From: an uncultured Myxococcales bacterium
Lineage (GTDB): Bacteria > Myxococcota_A > UBA9042 > DTJE01
Direction: 5' to 3'
DNA length: 64,000 nucleotides
Assembly (NCBI GenBank): GCA_903936705.1
Contig: CAIZWN010000079.1
Span: 1-64,000 of the forward strand
How positions within the stretch are numbered: the stretch's first letter is position 1; every line of letters starts with the position of its first letter. Shown here in pieces: positions 8,118-18,182 of the stretch. The notes under the pieces are model-generated. The model was not told where the DNA came from. It made no database searches and saw nothing but the letters and a program-made list of their open reading frames with translations. A program made the position numbers and the translations under genes.

Positions 8118-10404
8118 CGGGAAAGGAGTCCTGCGAGACGACTGCGCACTGCAGGTTGACGTCCGAATAGGCGAAGTCGTTGTTGTAGTCGAACGCCTTA
8201 CCCCCCGCCTCCAGGCGATAGGCCGACAGTTCCAGTTCGATGGTCTTTTCCCCAAAACGATGCGACGACATGTCATCGTCGAGGGTGGGCTGCGGATTCC
8301 CGATAACCGGACGCGCCTTTACGTCATCCGGCAACGTCGGCAACTCGACGCTGGTCCGGTCAGCCGGGACAAAAAATTCCCACAAGCAATGGGACCTGGG
8401 GCCTCCCAGCGTACCGGGCCCAGGACTGATCAGCCCATTGGCCGGCGCGGCAGTCAGGTAGTTCACGCGCAGCACGTAGAGGTGCGGTGTACTGGGGACC
8501 TCTACAGGATTCCACGCAACCTTTCCGGTGAACGGCTCCTGGGACACGGTATCAAGCGGCACCCCAAGAGGTACCGGCTTTGGCACCGTCAGATGCGGCG
8601 CCTCCTGCCATTTGTCAGGCGTCGAGAAATCAACCAGATCCCCGGTCTGAACCCCAGGCAGCACGGGAGTCGAAATCCCTGGCGGATCCCCTCCCTGGTA
8701 CGACCCGCGACCGGCCAGACCGACAGCAAGGCGATTCAATTTCAGCCCCAGTTGCCGAATCACCGGATCATCGTCCTCCGGGAACCTCACCTTGACCGGC
8801 CCATTGAACCCGACCTGGTTGTTGTAACTACCGTCAACCGTCACCCAAAGAAAACCCTCGCCGCCCGTGTCCAGAACGGGCATCACCAGCCTTTGCGGGA
8901 AGGGAGCGCCAGTCTGCCAGTCGTTCGGGATACCGCCCAGCGAGATGCTGACCGTGGAGCCTTCCAGCGGCCGCAAATCGATGTTCAACTTCAGATTCTG
9001 GGTCGTGACCTGCCCTCCCCGCACCTGCACGCGATCGACCGCCATTCCGCGGGGAAGGAATATCAAGCTGTACGGGTCTTTGATGGCGTCTATCACGCGA
9101 GAGGCAGTTCCCCCCAACGCGAACACCAGATACTGACCTTCGGGAACATTCCTCATCACATACGTCGGGGCACAGATGTCATCAACCCGGTCCGATAGAT
9201 TGCAGATGGCCATGTTATTCGGAATCGGCAGCGCCCCCTCGGGGTCGGGCGACTCGAGAACACTGCCCATGCTCATGGAAGAAAGAGGTACATCCCGGAT
9301 CGACAATTGGACCAAGGCCAGCGGGATCTTCTTGGTCGGGTCGAAAACGTCGGTAATCCCGCCAGGCGGAAAGCGGTCCAGGCCCCATTCGCCAGCAAAC
9401 CCCGTGACCGAACCCTCGATCGAACCGACGAGCGCCTCGTCACGTGGGAGAACCGGGTCAAGCCTGGACAGCAGCACTGCAACATTCGCGGCATCGACCC
9501 CCAGATAGGTCGTGAACCGGTAGCCATCGGCACCGACGGTAACGTCAACCGGACCGGCGACCTCGACCACGTCATGACCAGACACGTACTCGACGAACCC
9601 CTCCGGACCGGTCACCTTCGATGGCCACCAGCCCCAAAGCCCCTTGACGGCCACGGTAGCACCCTCGAAAGGCTTCGGCGTTCCGGCAGTCGCGTTCGAC
9701 AAGGCGTAGACGCGCAAGCGCCCCACTATTGGCCCTTCGCCCTTGTGCGGCGTTGTGTTCACTCCTGGAACGATGGGGTCTGCAAACGAAAGCGTGACCG
9801 AGTCGGAGGCCTTCAGAACCGGATTCTTGAGATCCACGTAGGAAGCGCTGACCGTAGCCTGCTGCCTGTCGATGGTACATGGCCGCACCGTGTAGGTACC
9901 GTCATCATGGGCGTCCACAGGTTCCAGCACGCCGTCCTGCCACGAAAAGGTCACCCCCAGCCTGGACAAAGGCTCGCCGTGGCTGCCGCGCAGGTGCGCC
10001 ACGACATCTGCGCACTGCCGACTGACGCCTTCCTGCGTTACAGCGACGAACACTGGGCTCGTCGTCAGTGACAGACGAGGTGGGGTACCAGGTTCGGCAT
10101 CAAGGCCATCGGGAATCCCGTCGCCATCGGTGTCGGCAAGAAGGGGGTCGGTTCCGAAGGCCTTTTCCTGCTGGTCGGTCAGACCGTCGCCGTCGCTGTC
10201 GGCGGTGGTGGCTCGGTTGCAGGAGGACGTCAGCGATACGACAAGAATCAGGAATAGGTAAAAAGGAAGAGGGACGCTGCACGAGGTGGAACGGAAATGG
10301 GACCGGGACGCAACCACGTTCACGTCTGCACTTACAAGTAACTCCAGGCCAACGACTGCCTGGTGGTTAGCGTCTTGAGAGGTCCGGGATACCGAGGCGC
10401 TCAT
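8104..10404 (-). CDS. Large lipoprotein with calcium-binding repeats and Ig/carboxypeptidase-regulatory-like domains
   Basis: A 766-residue exported protein of unknown function. The ATG at 10404 has GGAGAAG upstream, leaving an unusually long N-region of about 45 residues before the hydrophobic helix [16 protein letters not shown]; a GTG at 10323 is an alternative. After the probable lipid-attached Cys come two thrombospondin type 3-like Ca-binding repeats ([24 protein letters not shown]), then an Ig-like region ([18 protein letters not shown]), a carboxypeptidase-regulatory-like beta domain ([28 protein letters not shown]) and a long beta-rich C-terminal half. It shares orientation with the FadL-like gene 23 bases upstream and is likely cotranscribed with it. 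Likely faces the cell surface or periplasm. Confidence 0.75.
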   Translation of the reverse strand: MSASVSRTSQDANHQAVVGLELLVSADVNVVASRSHFRSTSCSVPLPFYLFLILVVSLTSSCNRATTADSDGDGLTDQQEKAFGTDPLLADTDGDGIPDGLDAEPGTPPRLSLTTSPVFVAVTQEGVSRQCADVVAHLRGSHGEPLSRLGVTFSWQDGVLEPVDAHDDGTYTVRPCTIDRQQATVSASYVDLKNPVLKASDSVTLSFADPIVPGVNTTPHKGEGPIVGRLRVYALSNATAGTPKPFEGATVAVKGLWGWWPSKVTGPEGFVEYVSGHDVVEVAGPVDVTVGADGYRFTTYLGVDAANVAVLLSRLDPVLPRDEALVGSIEGSVTGFAGEWGLDRFPPGGITDVFDPTKKIPLALVQLSIRDVPLSSMSMGSVLESPDPEGALPIPNNMAICNLSDRVDDICAPTYVMRNVPEGQYLVFALGGTASRVIDAIKDPYSLIFLPRGMAVDRVQVRGGQVTTQNLKLNIDLRPLEGSTVSISLGGIPNDWQTGAPFPQRLVMPVLDTGGEGFLWVTVDGSYNNQVGFNGPVKVRFPEDDDPVIRQLGLKLNRLAVGLAGRGSYQGGDPPGISTPVLPGVQTGDLVDFSTPDKWQEAPHLTVPKPVPLGVPLDTVSQEPFTGKVAWNPVEVPSTPHLYVLRVNYLTAAPANGLISPGPGTLGGPRSHCLWEFFVPADRTSVELPTLPDDVKARPVIGNPQPTLDDDMSSHRFGEKTIELELSAYRLEAGGKAFDYNNDFAYSDVNLQCAVVSQDSFPVNLP

Positions 10405-10427
10405 CGAGCTTCTCCGTTTGAACAGGA

Positions 10428-11747
10428 TCAGAAGCGGATCTTCGCGGACAGCGAACTTCCAATGAACCAGCCCTCACTGCCTATCCAGGGGTACCCAGGG
10501 TTGTCGGGGTTGAATTTCGCTTTCTGATCACGATTCGCAAGAAGACCGCCGCATATCATGGCGAGATCCAGGTTGATTGCCGGCCCACCTACCGCCTCGG
10601 CGTCGAAGCCGAGGCCCAGGCTTCCCGTGAAGCGATCGCCGTCCAGCATGTTCGTATCGCCGGTCTGCGCCCCCACCGGTGACTGGACCCAAGAGAATCC
10701 GGCCCTGACGGCCAGCGCCTTGATGGGCTTCACCTCGCCACCCACCCGTACGGTCCAGGAATCGTGGAGATTGGCGTTGGGAACGCTCTGTTCCTGGATG
10801 ACCTTGCCTTCCTCGGTCGAAGAGTACAGGAGCACGGATGGGGCCGACATCCGAAACCTCCGGTACACGTTATATGTCACGTCACCGGTAGCGAGGAAGC
10901 GATTGGTCCGATAGGCCACTCCCAGCGAGACCTGGTGGGGTGTCGAGAAGTCCACCGCTACGACCTTCAGTCGGATGGGCGCCAACTGCCCCGACAGGAC
11001 GGCACTGACCGGTATGGACAGGTCCAGACGACTCTCGCCCCGCCACGCAAGACCCAGGGTAAGGCCAGGAATCGGCTCGAACAAAAGACCCGCGTTGGGC
11101 GACAGACGAGTCCCGACGTCCACCTCGGTCACGTTCTGCTTGGAACCGTCTGTGAAATCCACATTAACCCGACCACCTACGGTCGGTACGAACGAGAATC
11201 CCAGCCCGACCATCAGCCACTTCCACCTGCCGGCGATGGCCGCATTAAGCACGATCCGACGGTTCCGGTCCTCCAGGAACGTGAAATTTGGCTGCTCGAC
11301 AGAACGCTCGCGAACAGCGTAAAGCGTGGCGCCCGGAATAACCACCGAGACGCCCGCGAACAACACGCGCTCCAATCCTTTTCCCAGGGGCACGGGCGCG
11401 GCCAGCCCCACATCACCCATCACGTGAACCTTGGCATCACGAACTTCACTGCGGCGAACCAGCAGGCCCGAATCACCATCACGCGCAGAAGTGTTCGCCT
11501 TCAGAAAGTTCCTGTAGGTAAACACGCCGGCACCAAGCTCGAACCCCTTCAGCATCCCCAGTCCAGCAGGGTTGTACCAGGTGGCGTCGTACGAGGAAGC
11601 GGCAGCCGTCATCGCACCGCCCAGAGACATCCCGCGGGCGGTATATCCGAAAGTGTCCAAAGGGTTCGCATTTGCAGGACCAACCCCGACCAGGGCTGCC
11701 ACAGCCAGAAACACCGCCAAAGAAAAACGATGCACGTCCCGTCTCAC
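10428..11747 (-). CDS. FadL-like outer-membrane transport protein
   Basis: A 439-residue outer-membrane beta-barrel of the FadL/OmpP1 (Toluene_X) type, a class that passes hydrophobic compounds across the outer membrane. Evidence: a signal peptide ([20 protein letters not shown]), then the hallmark region of a FadL N-terminus with [12 protein letters not shown] and TWYNPAGL, alternating beta strands throughout, and a terminal aromatic strand ending KIRF. GTG 11747 or GTG 11735 give a sensible signal peptide; ATG 11831 would start only about ten bases from a possible -10 element. The gene is divergent from the Ig-like lipoprotein and upstream of the Ca-repeat lipoprotein. Confidence 0.82.
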   Translation of the reverse strand: MRRDVHRFSLAVFLAVAALVGVGPANANPLDTFGYTARGMSLGGAMTAAASSYDATWYNPAGLGMLKGFELGAGVFTYRNFLKANTSARDGDSGLLVRRSEVRDAKVHVMGDVGLAAPVPLGKGLERVLFAGVSVVIPGATLYAVRERSVEQPNFTFLEDRNRRIVLNAAIAGRWKWLMVGLGFSFVPTVGGRVNVDFTDGSKQNVTEVDVGTRLSPNAGLLFEPIPGLTLGLAWRGESRLDLSIPVSAVLSGQLAPIRLKVVAVDFSTPHQVSLGVAYRTNRFLATGDVTYNVYRRFRMSAPSVLLYSSTEEGKVIQEQSVPNANLHDSWTVRVGGEVKPIKALAVRAGFSWVQSPVGAQTGDTNMLDGDRFTGSLGLGFDAEAVGGPAINLDLAMICGGLLANRDQKAKFNPDNPGYPWIGSEGWFIGSSLSAKIRF

Positions 11748-11835
11748 CAGCGCGAGCGCGCGAATGATACCACAACGTCCCAGCGAATCAGGACTGGGAC
11801 CGGATCCTGCTGGAATCGTTACGGGCATCATGTTC

Positions 11836-11846
11836 GGTTATACTAC
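11836..11846. promoter_or_regulatory. Divergent -10-like elements between the FadL-like and Ig-lipoprotein genes
   Basis: On the plus strand TATACT (11839-11844) lies 27 bases before the ATG at 11872. On the minus strand the same bases read TAGTATAACC, a possible -10 for the FadL-like gene. No good -35 is seen on either side, so this is a weak call. Confidence 0.35.
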
Positions 11847-11871
11847 CCGCCGGACTCTGAGGTGGTGATCC

Positions 11872-14634
11872 ATGAACCGGCTAATGCCTCCGATTGCAGG
11901 CGCGTTGACTCTGCTTACTCTGGCCGTTTCCGGATGCCAGGGGGGATATCTCCCCAGTTCCTCGCTTACGATTGATACCGTGGTTGCCCCGCTTGAAGCC
12001 AGGGCCGGAGACCAGGTCAGCGTCCGCTGTGAGGTTTTCACGCAATCCGGATTGCCGTTTGAATGGGCAACCCGCGTCGATGTGGAGCCCCTTGATGGCA
12101 TCACCATTGACGGCGGAACAGCCACACCCACCGCTGTCGGGACCTACACGTTCACATGCCGATCGGAAGACGGGAACTGGAAGGACGATTCGCCGGCAGT
12201 TCTTACGGTTATCTCGGCTGATCCAGCCTCGACCGTGGCCACCGTCGATCCCGAAACCATCGCTGCCGGGGCTACCGCGACGACGACCTGCACCGTCTAC
12301 GATGCATTCGGGAACGTAATTCCCGAAGCGGTCGCTTCGGTTGATCAGACCCCAGGGCTGGATGTCAACGGCATGCTGGTTGGCTCGACCAAGCCGGGCG
12401 GATACAGCGTGGAATGCTCGGTGCAGGGATTCGAAGTGACCAAGACGGCCGCAAGGCTGACCGTGACCGCAGCCGACCCGGTGCGCCTGGAAATCACGGC
12501 CAACCCGGACAAGGCAAACTACGCAATCGGCGACACTACGCTGGTCGGGTGGAAAGTCTACGACGCGTACGACAACCTGATCGAAGGTCTTCCTGCCACC
12601 GTGACGCCGGCAACGAACCCGGGCATGGACGCACTGGGGGGCAACAAGTTCAGGTTCAACGGAGAGGGCCACTTCAACGTTGGCGTTGCCCTGGACGCGC
12701 CCTGGGAATCCATAAAGAATTCAAGGATTTTTGTCTGTGACACCAGTGCGCCGACCATCGAGGATCTGTTCCCGCCACGCGGGTATACGCAGACTGGCGA
12801 TCCGACGCTGGTGGTCCGTGGAACGTTAAAGGATGCCGCAGGATCAAAGACAACGTACGTTTCGGTTAACGGGGTGCAGGCCACAGTCAACGCCGACGGA
12901 ACCTTCGAGTTGCCGACCACCGGGAAGCACGGCCTGAACGCGCTGGTCATTGTCGCAAGGGACGAGTTCGACCACGAGATGTTCGTCACTCGCGGCTGGT
13001 ACTACTCGTCCAAGTTTCTGAAGGTCGATGACACGACCACGATGGACGACGTGATCCTGCCCGAATCGGTCCTGGCCAACCTGGGCCAGAAATTCCTGGA
13101 TGACGGGGTTCACGACCCGGCCGACCCCAACGACCTTGCGACACTGGTGGAAATGCTGCTTGGAAGCTTGATCCAGCCGCTGCTGGCCAACATCCCGCCC
13201 ATCCCCTTCCAGATTCCCAACGCCATCAACGTATCGCTTGCGGGATTCGGGCTGCAGGGCGACCTTGAGGTCGTTATCACGGTCAAGGACATTGTCCTGG
13301 GCAAACCATCCGTCAGGCTGAACCTTCTGGATGGCGGCATCTCTGCTGGCATCGGCTTCCAGCCGGTCTCGGTTGGCCTGGAACTCAGCTTCATAATCCA
13401 TGCCCGCGCCATCGGCTTTGGCCAGACGATTCCTCTGCTGGATCCCTCGACCACGTCGTCGGGGTCTTTGTCGGTGGGGACTTTGGACCTCACGCTGGCC
13501 CTGGACATCTCGAAGCCCCTGGGCGGCGAATCTTCTGTCGCCGGTCGCGACTTCGGACTGACGCTGACGGACATCAGTCTCAGCCCTATCGAGAGTCTGA
13601 AGATCAAGCTGGGCAAGGTCCCTAACACCATTATCGACCTGGGCGAAGTAGACCTGACATGGCTGGTCGCGGGACTGAACGATCTACTGTCCCAGTACGT
13701 GCTGAACCCGCTGGCCGACATGATCACGCAGCCGTTGATCGACCTGCTGGCACCACTGGTCATCAGCCTGATTGGCGACCCGATCAAGCAGGTTCTTGAC
13801 ATGCTGAACATCCGCCAGTCGATTCCGCTGCCGGACCTTCTGGGCACGGGAAACTCCGTGGATCTGCAACTGGGCCTGGACCTGTCGTCAGTCGCCTTCA
13901 CTACCGAGGCAGGACGGATCGGACTGGACCTGGGCTTCCTGACTACAAAGGCCGTCCCGCGCGAACCACCGCTGGGTACCATTCTTCGCGATGCCTGCGA
14001 CCAGACCGAGGAGAACCCGCCCCAGTTCGTCTTCCCCGCAACACCGTCGGTCCAGCTTGGGCTTTCTCACGACGCAATCAACGAACTGCTGTTCATGGTG
14101 TGGTGGGGCGGCGTGCTTCAGGGCCAGTTCGACGCCTCCTCCCTGATTGGGGGTGGTGGCGGGTCTGCCATTCCGGTCGAGAACGTGCTGATCACTCCGA
14201 CTTTATGGCTGCCGCCAATCTTCAACGACTGCGGTGAAGCCACGCAGCGCATCGAGATCGGCGATATGTTCGTGGAAATCCAGATGGACCTGCTGGGCAA
14301 CACCCAGTGGCTGGAGGCGTGGCTGCAAGTGTCCGTAGAAGTATCGATCATCACTGACGGAAACCAGGTAGGCATCAAGATCGGGAAGATCCAGGAACTG
14401 CAATATGAGCTTTACGACGTAGGCGGCGGCCTCACGGACCTTCTGGATATGTTGACCCCGATGATCCCCGACCTGCTGAATGGGATTTCCGGCCAGCAGT
14501 TCATGTTCCCGATACCGGCCATACCGCTGGACGGCCTTCTGCCTGGCATCCCCGCCGGGACGTCACTGCAACTGGGCAACCTGGATTCAGCCGTCGAGAC
14601 GGGCGTGATCCGAGTGGGCGGCGACCTGCTGTAG
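11872..14634 (+). CDS. Large lipoprotein with Ig-like repeats and a possible TULIP/BPI-like lipid-binding half
   Basis: A 920-residue lipoprotein. MNRLMPPIAGALTLLTLAVSGC has a classic lipobox (VSGC). Residues about 30-330 are three or four Ig-like domains (GDQVSVRCEVF, GATATTTCTVYDAFGN, GDTTLVGWKVYDAYDN). The C-terminal 550 residues are beta strands and amphipathic helices rich in Leu/Ile/Pro, with LNDLLSQYVLNPLADMI and a closing PIPAIPLDGLLPGIP followed by a strand ending VIRVGGDL. This resembles the tail of BPI-like (TULIP) lipid-binding proteins; the match is by pattern only and needs a structure search. The FadL-like porin is divergent from it, so an outer-membrane lipid-handling role is a reasonable guess. 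Confidence 0.72.
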   Translation: MNRLMPPIAGALTLLTLAVSGCQGGYLPSSSLTIDTVVAPLEARAGDQVSVRCEVFTQSGLPFEWATRVDVEPLDGITIDGGTATPTAVGTYTFTCRSEDGNWKDDSPAVLTVISADPASTVATVDPETIAAGATATTTCTVYDAFGNVIPEAVASVDQTPGLDVNGMLVGSTKPGGYSVECSVQGFEVTKTAARLTVTAADPVRLEITANPDKANYAIGDTTLVGWKVYDAYDNLIEGLPATVTPATNPGMDALGGNKFRFNGEGHFNVGVALDAPWESIKNSRIFVCDTSAPTIEDLFPPRGYTQTGDPTLVVRGTLKDAAGSKTTYVSVNGVQATVNADGTFELPTTGKHGLNALVIVARDEFDHEMFVTRGWYYSSKFLKVDDTTTMDDVILPESVLANLGQKFLDDGVHDPADPNDLATLVEMLLGSLIQPLLANIPPIPFQIPNAINVSLAGFGLQGDLEVVITVKDIVLGKPSVRLNLLDGGISAGIGFQPVSVGLELSFIIHARAIGFGQTIPLLDPSTTSSGSLSVGTLDLTLALDISKPLGGESSVAGRDFGLTLTDISLSPIESLKIKLGKVPNTIIDLGEVDLTWLVAGLNDLLSQYVLNPLADMITQPLIDLLAPLVISLIGDPIKQVLDMLNIRQSIPLPDLLGTGNSVDLQLGLDLSSVAFTTEAGRIGLDLGFLTTKAVPREPPLGTILRDACDQTEENPPQFVFPATPSVQLGLSHDAINELLFMVWWGGVLQGQFDASSLIGGGGGSAIPVENVLITPTLWLPPIFNDCGEATQRIEIGDMFVEIQMDLLGNTQWLEAWLQVSVEVSIITDGNQVGIKIGKIQELQYELYDVGGGLTDLLDMLTPMIPDLLNGISGQQFMFPIPAIPLDGLLPGIPAGTSLQLGNLDSAVETGVIRVGGDLL

Positions 14635-14644
14635 GCTGCCAGTT

Positions 14645-15172
14645 CTACCTCGATTCTGCAGCCAGAAACCCTGCACGCAGGACATTCAGTGCGCGCTTCT
14701 CGATGCGCAGGACGGTTGCGGGGCTGACACCTTGATCCCTGGCGACCTCCCTTACCGAGAGTCCTTCCTGATACCTTTGGCGCAGGACGCTCCTTTCAGG
14801 CTCGGGCAGGGAAAGCCGCCCGTCTGCCAGGAACCTGCGAAACCTGGCCAGCATTACGCGGGACTCGGGGGATTTCGATTCGTTGGATGATTTGGCCCGA
14901 GCCGAGCTGCCAAGCAAAACGTCGGAATCCTGAACCTCGCAGCCCCGCCGAGCCAACAACCTGACCTGGTCCAGACAGGCGCCCTTGGCACGGGCCGATC
15001 CATAGCACCCCAAGCCTACCCCACGACCTGTCTCGTACCTTGACGCAGCCTCCAACAACCCAATTGCAGCTTCCTGGAACATGTCTTCGCGATCCGCCGG
15101 ATTCCATACACGCGCACGGTAGTGGGACACTATGCGATGGACCATCGGAAGAAGGTTCAATACGGGGGTCAT
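14645..15172 (-). CDS. Small sigma-70 family RNA polymerase sigma factor
   Basis: A 175-residue sigma factor with regions 2 and 4 only. Region 2 begins VHRIVSHYRARV, and ADREDMFQEAAIGLLEAASRYE is the canonical region 2.1-2.2 core-binding helix pair. Region 4 is LPEPERSVLRQRYQEGLSVREVARDQGVSP, with a helix-turn-helix. The stretch between (QDSDVLLGSSARAKSSNESKSPES) is a flexible linker in place of region 3. GGAGG precedes the ATG. No anti-sigma factor gene is adjacent. It is divergent from the Cys-rich lipoprotein gene over a 345-base spacer, which suggests autoregulation or control of that neighbour (inference). It converges with the Ig-like lipoprotein, 10 bases from its end. Confidence 0.85.
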   Translation of the reverse strand: MTPVLNLLPMVHRIVSHYRARVWNPADREDMFQEAAIGLLEAASRYETGRGVGLGCYGSARAKGACLDQVRLLARRGCEVQDSDVLLGSSARAKSSNESKSPESRVMLARFRRFLADGRLSLPEPERSVLRQRYQEGLSVREVARDQGVSPATVLRIEKRALNVLRAGFLAAESR

Positions 15173-15517
15173 CTGAGGCCTCCAACATGGGACACGATGA
15201 TGCCCTTTTCAAGGACCGTGCCACGCATTGCAAGAGACGCAGGAATGGTCCATCACGGCCGGCAGCCTGCTCCAGACGCTGTCGAGGTATGCAGCTATGA
15301 CGCAATCGGGGTGGGGTCTGGGGCATGTCCAGGTGGGGTTTCGCGTTCCCGGTGATTGCACTGCAGGGAACTGCTGCCGCAGCAGCACTCTCAGGTGTGG
15401 CGCAAATTCGTATTCGTACTGATTACATGACGACATAACAAGAAATTGGAATCAGTCCATCGAAACCCTTAGAATCACCGCACCCTGGCGATCAGGCCTA
15501 TAAAAACGAGGTTTCTC
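15173..15517. promoter_or_regulatory. Divergent intergenic region, sigma factor / Cys-rich lipoprotein
   Basis: 345 bases without a convincing gene. On the plus strand there is a promoter-like pair, TTGGAA (15446-15451), 18 bases, TAGAAT (15470-15475), 42 bases before the GTG at 15518. A compound inverted repeat lies at 15345-15385: GTTCCC with GGGAAC (15-base loop), directly abutting CTGCTG-CCG-CAGCAG. It has no T-run, so it looks more like an operator or RNA structure than a terminator. The short ORFs here show no coding character. Confidence 0.45.
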
Positions 15518-17113
15518 GTGCGCATTCACTCGAAGTTGGTCATGTCACTTGTCGTCCTGCCACTGCTGCTGGTTGTTACGGGCACCATGTCGGCCTGCGG
15601 TGGCGGCGATGCCATTGGAATCGAGCCCTCCGATATCATCACGGGTGACGGGATCCTCGATCTCGTGAATACCGATTCCCTGGTCGAGGACCTCGCTCCC
15701 ATCCCGGATGGAGCGGTGTGCCGGCCCGGTTCCACGAAGTGCATGGGCTCCAATTTCACGAAGTGCAAGCCCGACGGGTCTGACTGGGTGTTGACAGCCT
15801 GCAAGGACGCGAAAAGTTGCACGATCGACGGCTGTCAGAACGACGCAGCATGCACTCCCTACGAGGCGTCCTGCGACGCACAGGGCCGCGTCGTGGTTTG
15901 CCTGGCCGATGGTTCCGCCCTGGGCCAGCCGATTGCCTGCGCCGATGGCTATGCCTGCCACGCCGGCAAGTGCGTCGCACAGATCTGCACCCCCGGCCAG
16001 ACCGACTGCACCCAGACGGCTCTGCTGGTCTGCCAGGGCGAGCCTCCTGCCTGGGCCGAGACAGCGTGCGGCGAAGGCAAGGTCTGCTTCAAGGGCGCCT
16101 GCGTTGAATGTTTTACCGACGACCAGTGCGATGCCCCGAAGTCTTGCGTCGATGGTACTTGCGTCGTTGCACCACTAGAAGTGATTACTCGCGAACTGCC
16201 TGAGGGCGCCAAGGACGTTGCATATTCCGGCACTGTCGAGGCCGAGGGCGGCACTCCCCCCTACGCCTGGTCGATTTCGGCAGGAACCCTTCCCGATGGC
16301 ACTACCATCAACGCCGCGTCAGGCGCCATTTCAGGCAAGCCGACGAAGGGCGGCACATCGACCTTCACCGTGACGGTGACAGACAAGGATGGAACGAAGG
16401 CGTCGAAGGAGTTGGAAATCTTCATTCGTGCAACCTCCGACCTTGCGATTACGTCGAAGTCCCCGCTGCCCGGCGGCGAAGAGGGCACGCCCTACCAGTT
16501 CCAGTTCGCGGCGGTCGGAGGCACCACGCCTTACGGCTGGATGATTACTTCTGGCACGCTGCCGACCGGCCTGACGCTTGCCTCGAGCGGCCTGCTGTCC
16601 GGGACGCCGGAAACCCATGGTGATTTCGAGTTCTCGGTGCGGGTCGTGGATGTAGGCGATCCGATCGGCGCAGACACCAAGGTGTTCACCATCACATTGA
16701 AGATCGCGCCTCTTGAAATCATCGGAGACACGTCCATCAACCTGTTCCTGACGAAGGCCATAATTCTGCCGTTGATTACCGTGGTACAAGGGTTCCCGAT
16801 TCCCTACAACACCAAGCTCCAGGCCAAGGGCGGCGTAAAGCCTTACCACTGGGCCGAGCAGGAGATGCCTGGGTTCCTTGCCACTTTCATCCCGAAAGCC
16901 GGCATCCCGGCCGGTCTGACACTGGCTGATGACGGGACCCTTTCGGGTTCGGTGACGGACACCTCGCTGGTGTTCGAATTGAAGGTACCGTTCGTCAACT
17001 ACACGTTGACCGGCTTCTTCTTCATGGGACAAGTGACCGACACCCAGGAACCGCCGGCCAGTGCCAGCGCAATCTTCCTGATTCCGACCATCCCGGTGAA
17101 CCTGGGCGGTTAA
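15518..17113 (+). CDS. Cys-rich, putative-Ig (He_PIG) repeat lipoprotein
   Basis: A 531-residue exported lipoprotein. The GTG start begins a signal peptide ending TGTMSAC. Residues about 65-215 are a Cys-rich region of repeated short modules (CRPGSTKCMGSNFTKC, CTPGQTDCTQTALLVC, CFTDDQCDAPKSC), a type frequent in myxobacterial surface lipoproteins. Then come putative-Ig domains with the hallmark G-G-T-x-P-Y-x-W and LPxGLTL...GxLSGTP (GGTPPYAWSISAGTLPDG, GGTTPYGWMITSGTLPTG, GGVKPYHW...AGLTLADDGTLSGS). Cysteines are probably disulfide-bonded outside the cytoplasm. Function unknown; an adhesive or structural surface role is typical of the architecture. Confidence 0.8.
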   Translation: MRIHSKLVMSLVVLPLLLVVTGTMSACGGGDAIGIEPSDIITGDGILDLVNTDSLVEDLAPIPDGAVCRPGSTKCMGSNFTKCKPDGSDWVLTACKDAKSCTIDGCQNDAACTPYEASCDAQGRVVVCLADGSALGQPIACADGYACHAGKCVAQICTPGQTDCTQTALLVCQGEPPAWAETACGEGKVCFKGACVECFTDDQCDAPKSCVDGTCVVAPLEVITRELPEGAKDVAYSGTVEAEGGTPPYAWSISAGTLPDGTTINAASGAISGKPTKGGTSTFTVTVTDKDGTKASKELEIFIRATSDLAITSKSPLPGGEEGTPYQFQFAAVGGTTPYGWMITSGTLPTGLTLASSGLLSGTPETHGDFEFSVRVVDVGDPIGADTKVFTITLKIAPLEIIGDTSINLFLTKAIILPLITVVQGFPIPYNTKLQAKGGVKPYHWAEQEMPGFLATFIPKAGIPAGLTLADDGTLSGSVTDTSLVFELKVPFVNYTLTGFFFMGQVTDTQEPPASASAIFLIPTIPVNLGG

Positions 17114-17142
17114 GGACTGGGCCTGTGATCATCTGCTCGCAG

Positions 17143-18168
17143 TCATTGCCTGCCTAACGCTCGCCGAACCAGAACACCGACCAGTTCAGGAAAGCTTATT
17201 CCTGCCACCCTTGCAGCCTTCGGGAACAACGACACTTCGGTAAGCCCTGGAATGGTGTTGGTTTCCAGAACCCACGCCCCCGATTCGTCCACGATGACGT
17301 CCGTGCGGGAGAATCCGGACAGCGCCAGAGCCCGGTGGGCCGCCACCGCAAGCTTTTGGACATCACGCGCCAGGGCCTCGGGAATCTGCGCGGGACAAAC
17401 TTCGTCCGATAGGTTCGGATCGTACTTCGCCTGGGTATCGAAAAAGGAGTGACCCTTTACGACAATCTCTATCACCGGCAACGCCCGAGGCTGCCCAGTC
17501 ACGGGATCCTCCAGCACCGGCACCGAGAATTCGCGTCCACGCCGAAAGGCCTCGATTATCACGCGACCATCGCTTCCGGCACATGCCTCAACCGCGCCCA
17601 CCAACTCGGAGGCCTGGCTGACGATCTTCACCCCGTAGGACGACCCCTCGCGAGTGGCCTTGACCACGCATGGCAGCCCGATCCGGCTGAGAACATCGCT
17701 GTCCCAGCCCGAGGAGGCCCGATCGCTCTGATGCAGCAGCACCGCATCCGGGGTCGGTATCCCCTCTGCCGTGTAGACCGCCTTGGCAAACCACTTGTCC
17801 AACGCGACAGCCGATCCAATCACGTCTGCGCCGACGTGAGGCAAGTGCAGCCAGTCGCATAGGGCCTGCACGCGACCGTCCTCTCCAGACAGACCGTGCA
17901 TCGCGATGAAGGCGCAGGCGGGCTTTTCGAACTCAAGGCGCGCGATAGCTTCTGAAAGACCAAGCGACTCGTCCACGGCGATGGGGTCATCCACCTGTGG
18001 AAATGCAAAGCGCCCTTCGCGAGTCACCACTACCGGTACAGGCCTGAAACCGGCCAGCACCAGCGCCTTGACTACGCTGGTCCCCGACCGAAGCGAGATG
18101 TCGTGCTCGCGCGAGGTCCCGCCAAGAAAAACCGCTACGGTTACAGCCTCTTCACACATGGACATCAT
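17143..18168 (-). CDS. ddl: D-alanine--D-alanine ligase
   Basis: ATP-grasp ligase joining two D-Ala for peptidoglycan precursor synthesis, cytoplasmic. 341 residues is in the usual range. Motifs: LGGTSREHDISLRSG at the N-terminus, AMHGLSGEDGRVQAL, KATREGSSYGVK (ATP loop), AKYDPNLSD (omega loop), and ETNTIPGLTEVSLFPKAA with metal-binding Glu and Asn. GGGGGG lies just upstream of the ATG. It begins 14 bases after hutI, suggesting cotranscription. It is not next to murein-cluster genes here, so it may be a stand-alone Ddl. Confidence 0.93.
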   Translation of the reverse strand: MMSMCEEAVTVAVFLGGTSREHDISLRSGTSVVKALVLAGFRPVPVVVTREGRFAFPQVDDPIAVDESLGLSEAIARLEFEKPACAFIAMHGLSGEDGRVQALCDWLHLPHVGADVIGSAVALDKWFAKAVYTAEGIPTPDAVLLHQSDRASSGWDSDVLSRIGLPCVVKATREGSSYGVKIVSQASELVGAVEACAGSDGRVIIEAFRRGREFSVPVLEDPVTGQPRALPVIEIVVKGHSFFDTQAKYDPNLSDEVCPAQIPEALARDVQKLAVAAHRALALSGFSRTDVIVDESGAWVLETNTIPGLTEVSLFPKAARVAGISFPELVGVLVRRALGRQ

Positions 18169-18182
18169 GACCCCCCTGGGAT

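Noticed and set aside
7948-9198. A 416-residue plus-strand frame over the HxsC-like 3' end and the Ca-repeat lipoprotein
   Set aside because: It crosses the end of a real gene into the antisense strand of another; no SD and Arg/Pro-rich.
10105-10200. CRISPR-like or tandem DNA repeats over the Ca-repeat region
   Set aside because: The similarity is between encoded DxDxDG protein motifs, with only two copies and no spacers.
10764-11975. A 403-residue plus-strand frame opposite the FadL-like gene
   Set aside because: Antisense shadow without domain or SD.
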